Notes under the pieces: generated by a model
The model's input: only the letters and a program-made list of their open reading frames with translations
What the model was told of the DNA's origin: nothing
The model's database searches: none
Assembly (NCBI RefSeq): GCF_003939025.1
Contig: NZ_RQIH01000015.1
Location: 100,129-164,128, forward strand
Length of the DNA: 64,000 nt
Origin: Rhizobium sophoriradicis
Lineage (GTDB): Bacteria; Pseudomonadota; Alphaproteobacteria; Rhizobiales; Rhizobiaceae
Reading direction: 5' to 3'
Part shown: piece by piece, positions 9,474 to 17,768 of the stretch
Layout: each line of letters begins with the position of its first letter
How positions within the stretch are numbered: the first letter of the stretch is position 1
Translations under genes and position numbers: made by a program

Positions 9474-10640
9474 ATGAAAATCACCAGCGTTCGGCCGTGG
9501 CTAATCAAGTCCGATGCTTCTTATTGGGGAGAGTTTCTGTTCGTCGAAGTGACGACTGACGAAGGGCTGAGCGGCTGGGGTGAGATCACGACCACGACAA
9601 GGCTCGCCAATCGCGCCCTCTGCACGATCCTGCGTCAGATCGGTGCCGCTTTGACAGGCGAGGACCCGGCTCGTATCGAGTATCTGTGGCACAAGATATT
9701 CCGCAGCTTCACCTATATGGGCAGTCGCGGCGCCGCAGTGGAATGCGTCAGCGCCGTCGACATAGCCCTGTGGGACATTCGAGGCAAAGTCCTTGGTAAG
9801 CCGATTTACGAGCTGTTGGGTGGGCCGGTACGCGATGAAATTTCGCTCTACACCCATCCCAACCAGGCCAAATTTACCAGCAATGAGGCTGTGGTCCGCG
9901 AGATTCGAGACATAGTCGATTCCGGCCACACTGCGCTCAAGTTCGATCCTTTCCCTTACCAGGGACGCACCGCCGATGGAATGCCGCGCGAACAGCGGGA
10001 CGGCTACCTCGATGGCGGCATGACCCGCAAGGACGAGCGCGAAGCTGCCGAACTCACTTCTCTGATCCGTGAGACAGCGGGGTCTGATGTCGACATCCTC
10101 ATTGATGCGCATGGCCGGTTCGACGTACCCACCGCCATTCGCCTTTGTCGGAGCCTTGAGGAAGCTGGTCAGATCGACTGGTTCGAGGAGCCTTGTCCAC
10201 CGGAGAGCCTCAACGCTCTCAGACAGGTCCGCGAGAAGGTCACGGTCCCCATCTCGTGGGGCGAGCGCGGCCACACGAAGTGGGATTTCGTGCCGGTGCT
10301 GGAAAACAAGCTTGCCGACTACATCATGCCGGATGTCACCTGGACCGGCGGCATTACCGAACTCAAGAAGATTTCCGCCCTCTGCGAAGCCTACTACATC
10401 CCGGTCTCGCCGCATGACGCCGCAGGGCCGATCAACGTGGTTGCGGGTGCGCAGGTGATGATGACCGTTCCCAATTTCTACAAACTCGAAACGTCAGAGT
10501 GGAACCTCGGCAAATACGATCACCTCATCGACAGGCCACTCGATGTTTCGAACGGCAGCCTAAAGCTTTCGGCAAAGCCTGGTCTCGGGGTCGAGATGAA
10601 CCGCGACTACCTTGAAAGCCACGAGATAGAGCTGGACTAG
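9474..10640 (+). CDS. enolase-superfamily dehydratase, second copy
   Basis: A 388-residue mandelate racemase/muconate lactonizing-family protein. Visible catalytic positions are Lys156 (LKFD), Asp211-x-His213 (DAHGRFD), Glu238 (FEEPCPP), Glu264 (WGERG) and His314 (VSPHDAAGP). The DAHGRFD segment resembles galactonate/mannonate-type dehydratases. It begins 51 bases after the GntR gene and is followed by two more family members. The sequence is clearly different from the importer-linked member at 2804-3967, so this is not a recent duplication. It likely acts on another sugar acid from the same source. Confidence 0.8.
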   Translation: MKITSVRPWLIKSDASYWGEFLFVEVTTDEGLSGWGEITTTTRLANRALCTILRQIGAALTGEDPARIEYLWHKIFRSFTYMGSRGAAVECVSAVDIALWDIRGKVLGKPIYELLGGPVRDEISLYTHPNQAKFTSNEAVVREIRDIVDSGHTALKFDPFPYQGRTADGMPREQRDGYLDGGMTRKDEREAAELTSLIRETAGSDVDILIDAHGRFDVPTAIRLCRSLEEAGQIDWFEEPCPPESLNALRQVREKVTVPISWGERGHTKWDFVPVLENKLADYIMPDVTWTGGITELKKISALCEAYYIPVSPHDAAGPINVVAGAQVMMTVPNFYKLETSEWNLGKYDHLIDRPLDVSNGSLKLSAKPGLGVEMNRDYLESHEIELD

Positions 10641-10700
10641 CAACACTCCATGTTGCCAGCGCGGACGGCGACGAGCCCGCCTACCGAAACGAGGTAAATC

Positions 10701-12062
10701 ATGCCAGAGGCATATGGAGCCGACCAGGCGCTCAATCGGGTGAACACGCATTCCAAACCGTCCGACCTTCGCATAACCGACATGCGGGTAGCCGAAATTG
10801 TCGACGCGCCGTTCACCTCAGTGCTGCTGAAGATTTACACGAACCAGGGCATCGTCGGGCTCGGCGAGGTGCGCGACGGCGCCAGTGCCACCTACGCGCT
10901 GATGCTGAAGAGCCGGCTGCTTGGTGAGAACCCTTGCAACATCGATCGACTGTTTCGACGGATCAAGCAGTTCGGCGGGCACGGTCGACAAGGCGGAGGC
11001 GTATCGGCGGTTGAGATCGCGTTGTGGGATCTTGCCGGCAAGGCCTATGGCGTTCCCGTCTATCAGATGCTCGGCGGCCGGTTCCGGGAGAAAGTGCGCC
11101 TCTACTGCGATACTGACGCCACGGTGCCGAGCGGCACCGAGACCGGCAGACGCCTCAAACGGCGCATGGAGCTCGGCTTCACCTTCCTTAAGATGGATCT
11201 GGGCCTGATGCAGATCGCGGATGTGCCGGGTGCTGTCGTTTTTCCTGCCGGCTCACTTGAAGGGTACCGCGACCGCCCCGGCCGCGGACCGCTGAAGACC
11301 ATTGAAGAGCGGCGCGTCCGCAATGCTACCTACGATCTGCACAACGTCGCGCACCCATTTACTGGTCTCCACTTTTCCGACAAGGGCCTCGACCTGCTTG
11401 AGCAATACATTGCCGAGGTTCGCGAGGTCATCGGCATGCAGGTTCCGCTCGCGATCGACCACATCGGCCATATTTCAATGCAGAACGGCATTCGCCTTGC
11501 CAGGCGAATTGAAAAGTATGTGCCGGCCTGGCTCGAGGATGTGATCCCATGGCAGTATACCGAGCAGTACCGACAACTACAGGACTCCACCACGGTGCCG
11601 ATCTGCACCGGCGAGGACATATACCTCAAGGAGGGCTTCGAGCCTCTGCTCAAGAGCGGCGGCGTCTCGGTTATCCATCCGGACCTCCTTACCAGTGGCG
11701 GCATCCTCGAGACCAAGAAGATCGGCGATATGGCACAGGACCATGGTGTCGCCATGGCCATACACATGGCGGAAACTCCGATCGCCGCAATGGCCGCCGC
11801 ACACGTCGCGACGGCGACCGAGAACTTCATGGCGCTCGAATACCACTCTGCCGATATCGACTGGTGGGACGATATCGTCACCGGCCTTCCCAAGCCGCTG
11901 GCGCAGGACGGCTTCATCACTGTTTCGGACAAGCCGGGGTTGGGGATTGACGATGTCGATGACGAGGTGATCTCGCAGCATCTGCAGCCGGGTGTCACCG
12001 GCATTTGGCAGCCTACGGATCACTGGGACGATGAATATTCCTGGGATCGCACCTGGAGCTGA
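10701..12062 (+). CDS. enolase-superfamily enzyme, third copy
   Basis: A 453-residue member, longer than the usual 380-400. The extra length is a short N-terminal tail and an insertion at about residues 170-225 before the metal-binding half of the barrel. Candidate metal ligands are Asp253 (AIDHIGH), Glu279 (WLEDVIPW) and Glu305 (CTGEDIYL); Lys164 (LKMD), Asp328 and His355 (AIHMAE) are candidate catalytic residues. GAGG lies ahead of the ATG. It shares the insertion and the LED...GE-x-IYL pattern with the next gene, so these two form a subfamily distinct from the first two. The reaction is unknown. Confidence 0.75.
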   Translation: MPEAYGADQALNRVNTHSKPSDLRITDMRVAEIVDAPFTSVLLKIYTNQGIVGLGEVRDGASATYALMLKSRLLGENPCNIDRLFRRIKQFGGHGRQGGGVSAVEIALWDLAGKAYGVPVYQMLGGRFREKVRLYCDTDATVPSGTETGRRLKRRMELGFTFLKMDLGLMQIADVPGAVVFPAGSLEGYRDRPGRGPLKTIEERRVRNATYDLHNVAHPFTGLHFSDKGLDLLEQYIAEVREVIGMQVPLAIDHIGHISMQNGIRLARRIEKYVPAWLEDVIPWQYTEQYRQLQDSTTVPICTGEDIYLKEGFEPLLKSGGVSVIHPDLLTSGGILETKKIGDMAQDHGVAMAIHMAETPIAAMAAAHVATATENFMALEYHSADIDWWDDIVTGLPKPLAQDGFITVSDKPGLGIDDVDDEVISQHLQPGVTGIWQPTDHWDDEYSWDRTWS

Positions 12063-12079
12063 GGCGAAATGGGCCGAAG

Positions 12080-13279
12080 ATGAAGATCACTGATCTGCGC
12101 TGTGCCGTCATCGGCAAACACCCGATCGTCCGCATCGTCACAGACGAGGGCCTCTATGGCTTGGGTGAAGTCGAATTCACCAAGGTCTATCTCAAGCCCT
12201 GGGTGCTGCATTTCCGCGAGGCGCTGATCGGCGAGGACCCGACCGACGTCGAGAGAGTCATGCTGAAAATCCGCCAGCGAGGCTCCTTCAAGCCGTATGG
12301 CGCGGCAGTGAGCGCGATCGAGCATGCGCTGTGGGATATTGCCGGCAAGGCCGCGGGCGTGCCGGCATATAAACTGCTCGGCGGCAAGGTGCGGGACAAG
12401 GTGCTCGTCTACAATGGCTCGGTCCGCCAGAAGCGAACCGGAGACCGGCCGGAGGATTACGCCGCTGACGTTAAATGGATGATGGAGCAGCCGCAGAACT
12501 TCTTCATGATCAAGCAAGGAATCTCGTTCCACTCCAACATGAAGGACACCATCGAGGGTTTTCACTACGGGGTGACGCAGAAGAAGGCCGGCTATCACGG
12601 TGCCATGGATCAGGGCGTGATCAGCGAGCGCGGTTTCAGTCACATGCTCGACTGCGTGGCCGCGATGAAGGAAGTGCTGGGCGACAAGGTCAGCCTGGCG
12701 CTCGACTGCGGCCCGGGCTGGATGTTGCCCGATGCGATCAAGTTCGCTCGTGCGGTCGAAAAGTACAATCTGATGTGGCTCGAGGACATGCTGACTGGCG
12801 ACTACGTGCCGTGGGTCAATCCGCAGGCCTACCGGGAACTGACAACCTCCACCTCGACGCCAATCCACACTGGTGAGCAGATCTACCTGCGGCACAATTT
12901 CAAGGAACTGATCGAGACGCAGGCGGTCCGCGTCATCGGGCCCGATCCAGCCGATGTTGGCGGCATAGCAGAGCTCAAATGGATCGCCGAGCACGCCTAC
13001 ATGCATTCGATCCTGATGGCACCGCACGGCACCGCTAACGGCCTGCTGGGCCTCGGTGCGTTGATCAATGTCTGCGCCACATTGCCGGCAAATTACATCG
13101 CCTTCGAATACCCGACGGCCTCCGATCCCTGGTGGGAGGACCTGATAATCGGATTGCCGCCGCAGATCGTGAAAGACAGCATGGTGGACCTACTGGAAGC
13201 GCCGGGGCTGGGCCTCGACATCGACGCTGAAGGGGCAATGAAGTATCTCAGGGAAGAGGATGCGGGCTTTTTCGACTGA
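12080..13279 (+). CDS. enolase-superfamily enzyme, fourth copy
   Basis: A 399-residue member following the third copy by 17 bases. Metal-ligand candidates are Asp209 (ALDCGPGW), Glu235 (WLEDMLTG) and Glu265 (HTGEQIYL); Asp289 and His316 (MAPHGTANG) fit the acid/base positions. There is an inserted segment around residues 112-180 (VRQKRTGDRPEDY... HYGVTQKKAGYHG) before the barrel metal site. Its closest relative in the window is the preceding gene. I infer an acid-sugar dehydratase or racemase; no residue set identifies the substrate. Confidence 0.75.
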   Translation: MKITDLRCAVIGKHPIVRIVTDEGLYGLGEVEFTKVYLKPWVLHFREALIGEDPTDVERVMLKIRQRGSFKPYGAAVSAIEHALWDIAGKAAGVPAYKLLGGKVRDKVLVYNGSVRQKRTGDRPEDYAADVKWMMEQPQNFFMIKQGISFHSNMKDTIEGFHYGVTQKKAGYHGAMDQGVISERGFSHMLDCVAAMKEVLGDKVSLALDCGPGWMLPDAIKFARAVEKYNLMWLEDMLTGDYVPWVNPQAYRELTTSTSTPIHTGEQIYLRHNFKELIETQAVRVIGPDPADVGGIAELKWIAEHAYMHSILMAPHGTANGLLGLGALINVCATLPANYIAFEYPTASDPWWEDLIIGLPPQIVKDSMVDLLEAPGLGLDIDAEGAMKYLREEDAGFFD

Positions 13280-13290
13280 GCCTGCCTCCA

Positions 13291-13336
13291 CATGCCGTAG
13301 TGGCGGCCGGAGCACGGCATGAGTTCTTCGAAGAAC
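13291..13336. other. hairpin and 14-bp perfect palindrome after the dehydratase genes
   Basis: CATGCCGT (13291-13298) and ACGGCATG (13314-13321) form an 8-bp stem. Immediately after it lies the perfect palindrome GTTCTTCGAAGAAC (13323-13336). No T-run follows. It may act as a transcription end for the plus-strand genes or as a protein-binding site. Confidence 0.5.
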
Positions 13337-13473
13337 GACTCATCCTCCGCCATCGCCGGGTCCTTCAGGGCGAGAGATTGTTCCGGACATTCTCATGTGC
13401 TCCACATCGCCTGAGACGGCGATGGGACGGAGGTTCTCGCCAGCTTGCGCACCAAAGACTAACCCGCCAGGAC

Positions 13474-13481
13474 GTACGTAG
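13474..13481. repeat. IS66 target-site duplication, left copy
   Basis: GTACGTAG immediately left of the inverted repeat. The same 8 bases occur at 16556-16563 on the other side. Eight bp is the normal duplication length for the IS66 family. Confidence 0.92.
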
Positions 13482-13594
13482 GTAAGCGCTGTCTCGCTCC
13501 CACCTTGAAGCTTTCGCCGTTTCGAAGACTGCCGTCGTGAAGGTGCGACGGCGCTTCGCCGCAACATAGGGCGTTCCGACAAGGTCGATCAGCG

Positions 13595-14059
13595 CTATTT
13601 TCGGGGCCGCATTGATGCCCACCACTTGTTCGAGATGCCGTTCAGATGATCACGAAGCCTGTCTTCGACATGCTCAGGGCTCCAAACAGCAGCGCATTCT
13701 AGGCGGTCCGCCTCTTCAAAGCTGAGCGGAGACTCGGCATTCTCGATGGCATCATACGCTGAAATTCTGCCCGAAATTCGGTCCTGCTTGAAAAACACCG
13801 CGCCGTCCAACGCGGACACCGTGGGTGGATCAACCTTTCCAACGATGGGCCATCGCCCGGACTTCGCAGCGCTGTCCATCACCCATAGCTTGAAGAGAAC
13901 CGCTCGATCTCGCACGTCTTGAACCGGTTCTTCACTTTCGAAAACACCGTCGAGAAAAGCGAACAGCGGATGTGTTAGGGCAACGGCGTGAAATCGCTTT
14001 CCGTTTCCAATGTCGATCCTAACGATATCGCCTCGTTTCTGCTTTCTGCCTCTGACCAT
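13595..14059 (-). CDS. Imm26-like immunity protein carried by the IS66 element
   Basis: A 154-residue protein inside the insertion sequence, downstream of tnpC on the same strand. The start KRGDIVRIDIGNGKRFHAV, the central WVMDSAAKSGRWP and VFFKQDRISGRIS segments, and the end CAAVWSPEHVEDRL match what I remember of the Imm26 family of polymorphic-toxin immunity proteins. No toxin partner is visible in the element or next to it, so it is either an orphan immunity gene that protects a recipient or has another role. The family call rests on memory of the pattern, not on a search. Confidence 0.6.
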   Translation of the reverse strand: MVRGRKQKRGDIVRIDIGNGKRFHAVALTHPLFAFLDGVFESEEPVQDVRDRAVLFKLWVMDSAAKSGRWPIVGKVDPPTVSALDGAVFFKQDRISGRISAYDAIENAESPLSFEEADRLECAAVWSPEHVEDRLRDHLNGISNKWWASMRPRK

Positions 14060-14137
14060 CGCGCCCTCGCTGTTCTAGCGGCACGTTTAGCGGGTCCCGA
14101 GAAGTCCGCAAAGGGCGATGGAAGCCTTTGGCACATA

Positions 14138-15667
14138 TTACCCAGCCGGATGATTCCACGGTAGGATACTCTCGATCTGACGCTGCTTATGGCCGTTGAC
14201 AATGGCGGTGAGCGTGTTGGTCAAATATGCAAACGGATCAACGGCGTTGAGCTTGCACGTCTCGATGAGTGAGGCGATGGTTGCCCAGTTCTCCGCTCCG
14301 GCATCATGCCCGGCAAAAAGCGCGTTCTTGCGGTTAAGGGCAATCGGCCGAATTGTTCTCTCGACGCTGTTGTTGTCGATCTCGATGCGGCCATCGGCCA
14401 GGAAGCGGCAAAGGCCATCCCAGTATTTTGCGATGTAGGCAAGCGCTTCGCCAAGCGGCGACTTACCAGCGACACGATGCTGAGTGAGCCAGGACCGCAT
14501 GTCGGCTATCAAAGGCGCGGATCGCTCCTGCCTTCCTGCAAGCCGAGCTTCGGCGGGAAGGCCGCGCAGCTCCGCCTCGATCCGATAGAGTTCGCCGATC
14601 CGCCTCACGCCTTCCTCGGCAATTGGCGCTGACCCGGTGCGCGTGATCTCGACCAGCTTGCGACGGGCATGGGCCCAACAATAGGCAAGCCGGATGTCCG
14701 GGCCGACGCGATCCGGGGCAATCAGCCGGTTATATCCAGCGTAGCCATCCACCTGAAGGATGCCAGTGAACCCTTGCAATATTCGTTCGGCATGTAGCCC
14801 GCCGCGACTGGGTGCATAGGTGAAGGCGACACCTGGCGGCGCACCTCCGCCCCAAGGTCGGTCATCGCGGGCCAACGCCCAGAAGTATCCGGTTTTGGTT
14901 TTGCGGGAGCCGGGATCGAGAACCGGTGCTCGGGTCTCGTCCATGAACAGCTTCGTCGACCGCTTCAGGTCTGCGATCAGAGCGTCGAAGACCGGACGCA
15001 GTTCGAACGCTGCCCGGCCGACCCAATCGGCGAGCGTGGAGCGGTCGAGATCGATGCCCTGTCGGCTCATAATCTGGGCCTGGCGGTAGAGCGGCAGATG
15101 ATCGGCGTACTTCGACACCAGGACATGCGCGATAGTCGCCTCAGTCGGCAATCCGGCGTGGATCAGTCGAGCAGGTGCCGGAACCTGGGAGACGCCGTCG
15201 GAGCAGGAACGGCAGGCATATTTGGGACGGCGGGTGACGATGACATGGTACTGCGCCGGAACGACATCCAGCCGCTCGGACACGTCCTCGCCGATGCAAT
15301 GCAGGCCGCCGCCACAGGGGCAGATCAGGCTTTCCGGCTCGATAATCTCCTCGACACGAGGAAGGTGGGCGGGAAGAGAGCCGCGATTGGCAGCGCGTGG
15401 TTTGGGGTGCGGATTACCCGAAGGGCTATCGGCCTCGTCTTCGGCATGGACGGCCGCAATGGCCGTTTCCAAGTCCTCCAGTGCGAGATCGAACTGCTCG
15501 GGATCGGCCTTCTCGGATTTGCGGCCAAAGGCTACCTGCTTGAAAGCGGCGACCAACTTCTCCAGCCGTTCGATCCGATCATCCTTGCGGACTTCACGCG
15601 CTTGCGCCGCGATCAGCATCGCCTTCAGGGCAGCAATATCGTCCGGCAAATCGGCGGCGTCCAACAT
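14138..15667 (-). CDS. tnpC: IS66 transposase TnpC
   Basis: A 509-residue DDE transposase of the IS66 family. In order: an N-terminal leucine-zipper-like helix (AREVRKDDRIERLEKLVAAFKQ) with the FGRKSEK motif, a zinc-binding segment (CPCGGGLHCIGED... CRSCSDGV), and the catalytic domain with Asp in FMDETRAPVLDPG, Asp in QVDGYAGYNRL and Glu in the EIDNNSVERTIRP C-terminal stretch. A short C-terminal IS66 tail follows. It is full length with no frameshift. Confidence 0.95.
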   Translation of the reverse strand: MLDAADLPDDIAALKAMLIAAQAREVRKDDRIERLEKLVAAFKQVAFGRKSEKADPEQFDLALEDLETAIAAVHAEDEADSPSGNPHPKPRAANRGSLPAHLPRVEEIIEPESLICPCGGGLHCIGEDVSERLDVVPAQYHVIVTRRPKYACRSCSDGVSQVPAPARLIHAGLPTEATIAHVLVSKYADHLPLYRQAQIMSRQGIDLDRSTLADWVGRAAFELRPVFDALIADLKRSTKLFMDETRAPVLDPGSRKTKTGYFWALARDDRPWGGGAPPGVAFTYAPSRGGLHAERILQGFTGILQVDGYAGYNRLIAPDRVGPDIRLAYCWAHARRKLVEITRTGSAPIAEEGVRRIGELYRIEAELRGLPAEARLAGRQERSAPLIADMRSWLTQHRVAGKSPLGEALAYIAKYWDGLCRFLADGRIEIDNNSVERTIRPIALNRKNALFAGHDAGAENWATIASLIETCKLNAVDPFAYLTNTLTAIVNGHKQRQIESILPWNHPAG

Positions 15668-15735
15668 GGTGGAAGGCTATCAAATTGCGGCTCCGCTCTC
15701 CGTCAAAATTTGCCGCCCGAGTCATCGTGACGCAC

Positions 15736-16089
15736 CTATTCGATGGCGTTAGGCGCTCTCGCCTCAATGGAACGGACCCGACGCCAGTCGAGCCCCGCAA
15801 ACAACGCTTCGAACTGGGCAGGTCCCAGGGTCATCAAGCCGTCCCGGATATCTGGCCAAGTGAACGTGTGCTCCTCCAGCCGCTTGTAAGCCATCACCAG
15901 ACCGCTGCCATCCCAGTAGATTAGCTTCAACCGGTCCACCTTGCGTGACCGAAATACGAAGACGGTCCCCGTAAATGGGTCCTTGTGCAGCTCGTTTTTG
16001 ACAAGCGCCGCCAATCCGTCATGCCCCTTGCGGAAGTCGACCGGCTTGGTCGCCACCATGATCCGGACGCGGTTCGATGGAAAGATCAT
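15736..16089 (-). CDS. tnpB: IS66 accessory protein TnpB
   Basis: A 117-residue IS66 Orf2 protein. Typical family segments are visible: ATKPVDFRKGHDGLAALV near the start, then GTVFVFRSRKVDRLKLIYWDGSG and a C-terminal LTLGPAQFEALFAGLDW. It overlaps the 3' end of tnpA by 4 bases (ATGA), as is usual for the family. It is needed with TnpA for efficient transposition in studied IS66 members. Confidence 0.93.
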   Translation of the reverse strand: MIFPSNRVRIMVATKPVDFRKGHDGLAALVKNELHKDPFTGTVFVFRSRKVDRLKLIYWDGSGLVMAYKRLEEHTFTWPDIRDGLMTLGPAQFEALFAGLDWRRVRSIEARAPNAIE

Positions 16090-16472
16090 GCCGGAACCGC
16101 AAGGGCACGTGCGACAGCGGCGATCCGGGTGGCGGACGCGCCTTCTTCCAAACGTATCGTGACAGCACCGACGATGATCTCGGGACGGCTGGCTTTCTTG
16201 ATCGGCGGCTCCGAAACGGGTGGATCAACGATCACCGCAGCGAACTCCACCGCATCCTCGGGTGCAGGCAGAACCAGCTTGCCCTGCCGTGCCATCGTTC
16301 TCCATGTGGACAGGTGGTTCGGCTTCAAGCCGTGGCGCTCTGCGACCTCATTGACCATCGCGCCTGGCCGAAGACTTTCCGAAACGATCTGCGCCTTGAC
16401 TTCGTCCGGCCAATGCCGATGCATATCACGTCCAGACTTCTTGGTCGTGAGAAACTCAATTGTAGTCTCCAT
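16086..16472 (-). CDS. tnpA: IS66 accessory protein TnpA
   Basis: A 128-residue protein of the TnpA/IS3-Orf-like helix-turn-helix group. The HTH is at about residues 17-50 (EVKAQIVSESLRPGAMVNEV... LKPNHLSTWR). I chose ATG 16472, which follows an AGGAG site; the frame extends slightly upstream without another good start. A C-terminal segment (PEIIVGAVTIRLEEGASATRIAAVARAL) matches the usual IS66 Orf1 end. It is complete. Confidence 0.9.
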   Translation of the reverse strand: METTIEFLTTKKSGRDMHRHWPDEVKAQIVSESLRPGAMVNEVAERHGLKPNHLSTWRTMARQGKLVLPAPEDAVEFAAVIVDPPVSEPPIKKASRPEIIVGAVTIRLEEGASATRIAAVARALAVPA

Positions 16473-16555
16473 GGAGAAACTCCTGTTGCTCGTCCATGGA
16501 TAGGCGATCACAGATCAGGGCTGCCAGAGCAACGTGGGAGCAGAACATCGGTTAC

Positions 16556-16563
16556 GTACGTAG
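16556..16563. repeat. IS66 target-site duplication, right copy
   Basis: GTACGTAG directly after the right inverted repeat, identical to 13474-13481. Confidence 0.92.
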
Positions 16564-16576
16564 CCAACTGCGCTGA

Positions 16577-17386
16577 TCAGAAAGTCTCCCTTGCTTCCAG
16601 CTGGAAATATTGCCCAGGAGAGACACCGAAGGCTGACCTGAACACCGCAATGAAGGCGCTGGGACCTGAGTAGCCGAGCGAGAAGGCGATATCGCCGACG
16701 CTTCGGCCGGCCGCGAGCCACTCCACCGCTTTGAGGAGTTTCGCCTGCTGACGCCAGGCGCGGAAGCTCATGCCTGTCTCGGATTGGAAATGGCGTTGGA
16801 AGCTGCGCGGGGACATGGCCGCACGTGACGCAAGTCCATCGAGTGGCCAATCGGCACCCGGTTCGTTCCGGATGTCTGAAGCGATGCTCCGGAGGCGTTC
16901 GGATGCCGGCGAGGGAAGGGACAGCGGCGCGAGTGGACTCGTCTCAAGCTGGTCGAGAATGACGGCGACAAGCCGTTCGGCACGGGCACTGCCGGCGTCC
17001 GCACGAGGTATCTCCAGGAACGCCAGGATAAGTTCCCGCAGGAGCGGTGTCGTACCAATGACGGAGACCTGGGAGGGCAGGTTCACGACCGCGTCGGGGC
17101 GAAAGAAGAGGTAGCTGCGCTCCGTCTCCTGCAGGTATGTCACTTCGTGGAGGACGGCGGACGGCACGAATACGGCACGTTCAGGCGGAACGATGAAGTA
17201 GCCACGCTCGGTCTCCAGCCTAAGCGAACCACGCACGATCTGGAAAAGCTGCGCGCGGTAGTGCGCGTGGAAAGAGTAGGTTCGTCCGGCAGGCTCTGCG
17301 CCACCCTGAGCCACAGCTGTGTGGGGATAATCTCCAAACCCGTCTTCCGGCAGATGAACGTTGGTCAGGTTGTCGCGGGCAATCAT
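16577..17386 (-). CDS. AraC-family transcriptional regulator
   Basis: A 269-residue regulator with an N-terminal cupin sensor domain (HAHYRAQLFQIVRGSLRLETERGYFIVPPERAVFVPSAVLHEV) and a C-terminal double HTH (about residues 170-265: WPLDGLASRAAMSPRSFQRHFQSETGMSFRAWRQQ... DIAFSLGYSGPSAFIAVFRSAFG). It is of the one-domain-sensor type (cupin AraC, YdeC/RhaS-like). It is divergent from the DUF1127 and methyltransferase genes and may control them. The IS66 element sits 13 bases after its stop codon and leaves the coding region intact. Confidence 0.88.
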   Translation of the reverse strand: MIARDNLTNVHLPEDGFGDYPHTAVAQGGAEPAGRTYSFHAHYRAQLFQIVRGSLRLETERGYFIVPPERAVFVPSAVLHEVTYLQETERSYLFFRPDAVVNLPSQVSVIGTTPLLRELILAFLEIPRADAGSARAERLVAVILDQLETSPLAPLSLPSPASERLRSIASDIRNEPGADWPLDGLASRAAMSPRSFQRHFQSETGMSFRAWRQQAKLLKAVEWLAAGRSVGDIAFSLGYSGPSAFIAVFRSAFGVSPGQYFQLEARETF

Positions 17387-17481
17387 GGCGTCTCACAGAC
17401 ATAAATTGACAGACTGCCGATAACACGTCGGATGGCATTTCACTAGATTGATATCACCGCTGAACAACTTGGACGTAAGTT

Positions 17482-17733
17482 ATGACATTCGAACTCCGAC
17501 AAGCTGAAATTTCCGATCGCTTTGCTCCAAGCTTTCTGACGAAGCTGGCAGCTTTGCGGTTTGGAGCGCCCATCATCCTTGGCTGGTGGCAACGGCGCGA
17601 AACAGAAGAGGCACTACAGTGGCTATCGGACCGTGATCTGGCGGACATAGGCGTCGCGCGCCATGAGATCCGCGCGGTGGCGCGATTGCAAGCGCAAGTG
17701 GATGCGATGTCCGCGAAGCGGCGGGCAAGGTGA
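17482..17733 (+). CDS. small DUF1127 (YjiS-like) protein
   Basis: An 83-residue protein ending in the DUF1127 pattern WQRRETEEALQWLSDRDLADIGVARHEI, an arginine-rich C-terminal motif. In alphaproteobacteria such small proteins are linked to stress and phosphate or RNA-related regulation; the exact role of this one is not known. It overlaps the start region of the methyltransferase gene, so the two are probably co-transcribed, divergent from the AraC-type regulator. Confidence 0.75.
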   Translation: MTFELRQAEISDRFAPSFLTKLAALRFGAPIILGWWQRRETEEALQWLSDRDLADIGVARHEIRAVARLQAQVDAMSAKRRAR

Positions 17734-17768
17734 TGGCACTACCGGTCTTCAAGCGAGAGGTAAGCAAG

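Larger units (their letters stand above)
13482..16555 (-). mobile_element. complete IS66-family element (3074 bp) with a passenger gene
   Basis: The ends are defined by imperfect inverted repeats 13482-13507 and 16530-16555 (20 of 26 bases match, both starting GTAA and sharing GCTCCCAC), flanked by the perfect 8-bp duplication GTACGTAG. Inside, in minus-strand order, are tnpA (16472-16086), tnpB (16089-15736), tnpC (15667-14138) and an extra gene at 14059-13595. The usual IS66 layout is about 2.5 kb with only the three tnp genes. All three are intact and the duplication is exact, so the insertion looks recent. It landed between the dehydratase cluster and the araC-type gene without an obvious coding disruption. 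Confidence 0.93.

Noticed and set aside
13340..13625. Minus-strand frames reading through the left IS66 junction
   Set aside because: They run across the insertion boundary, so they cannot be an ancestral gene; no family recognised.
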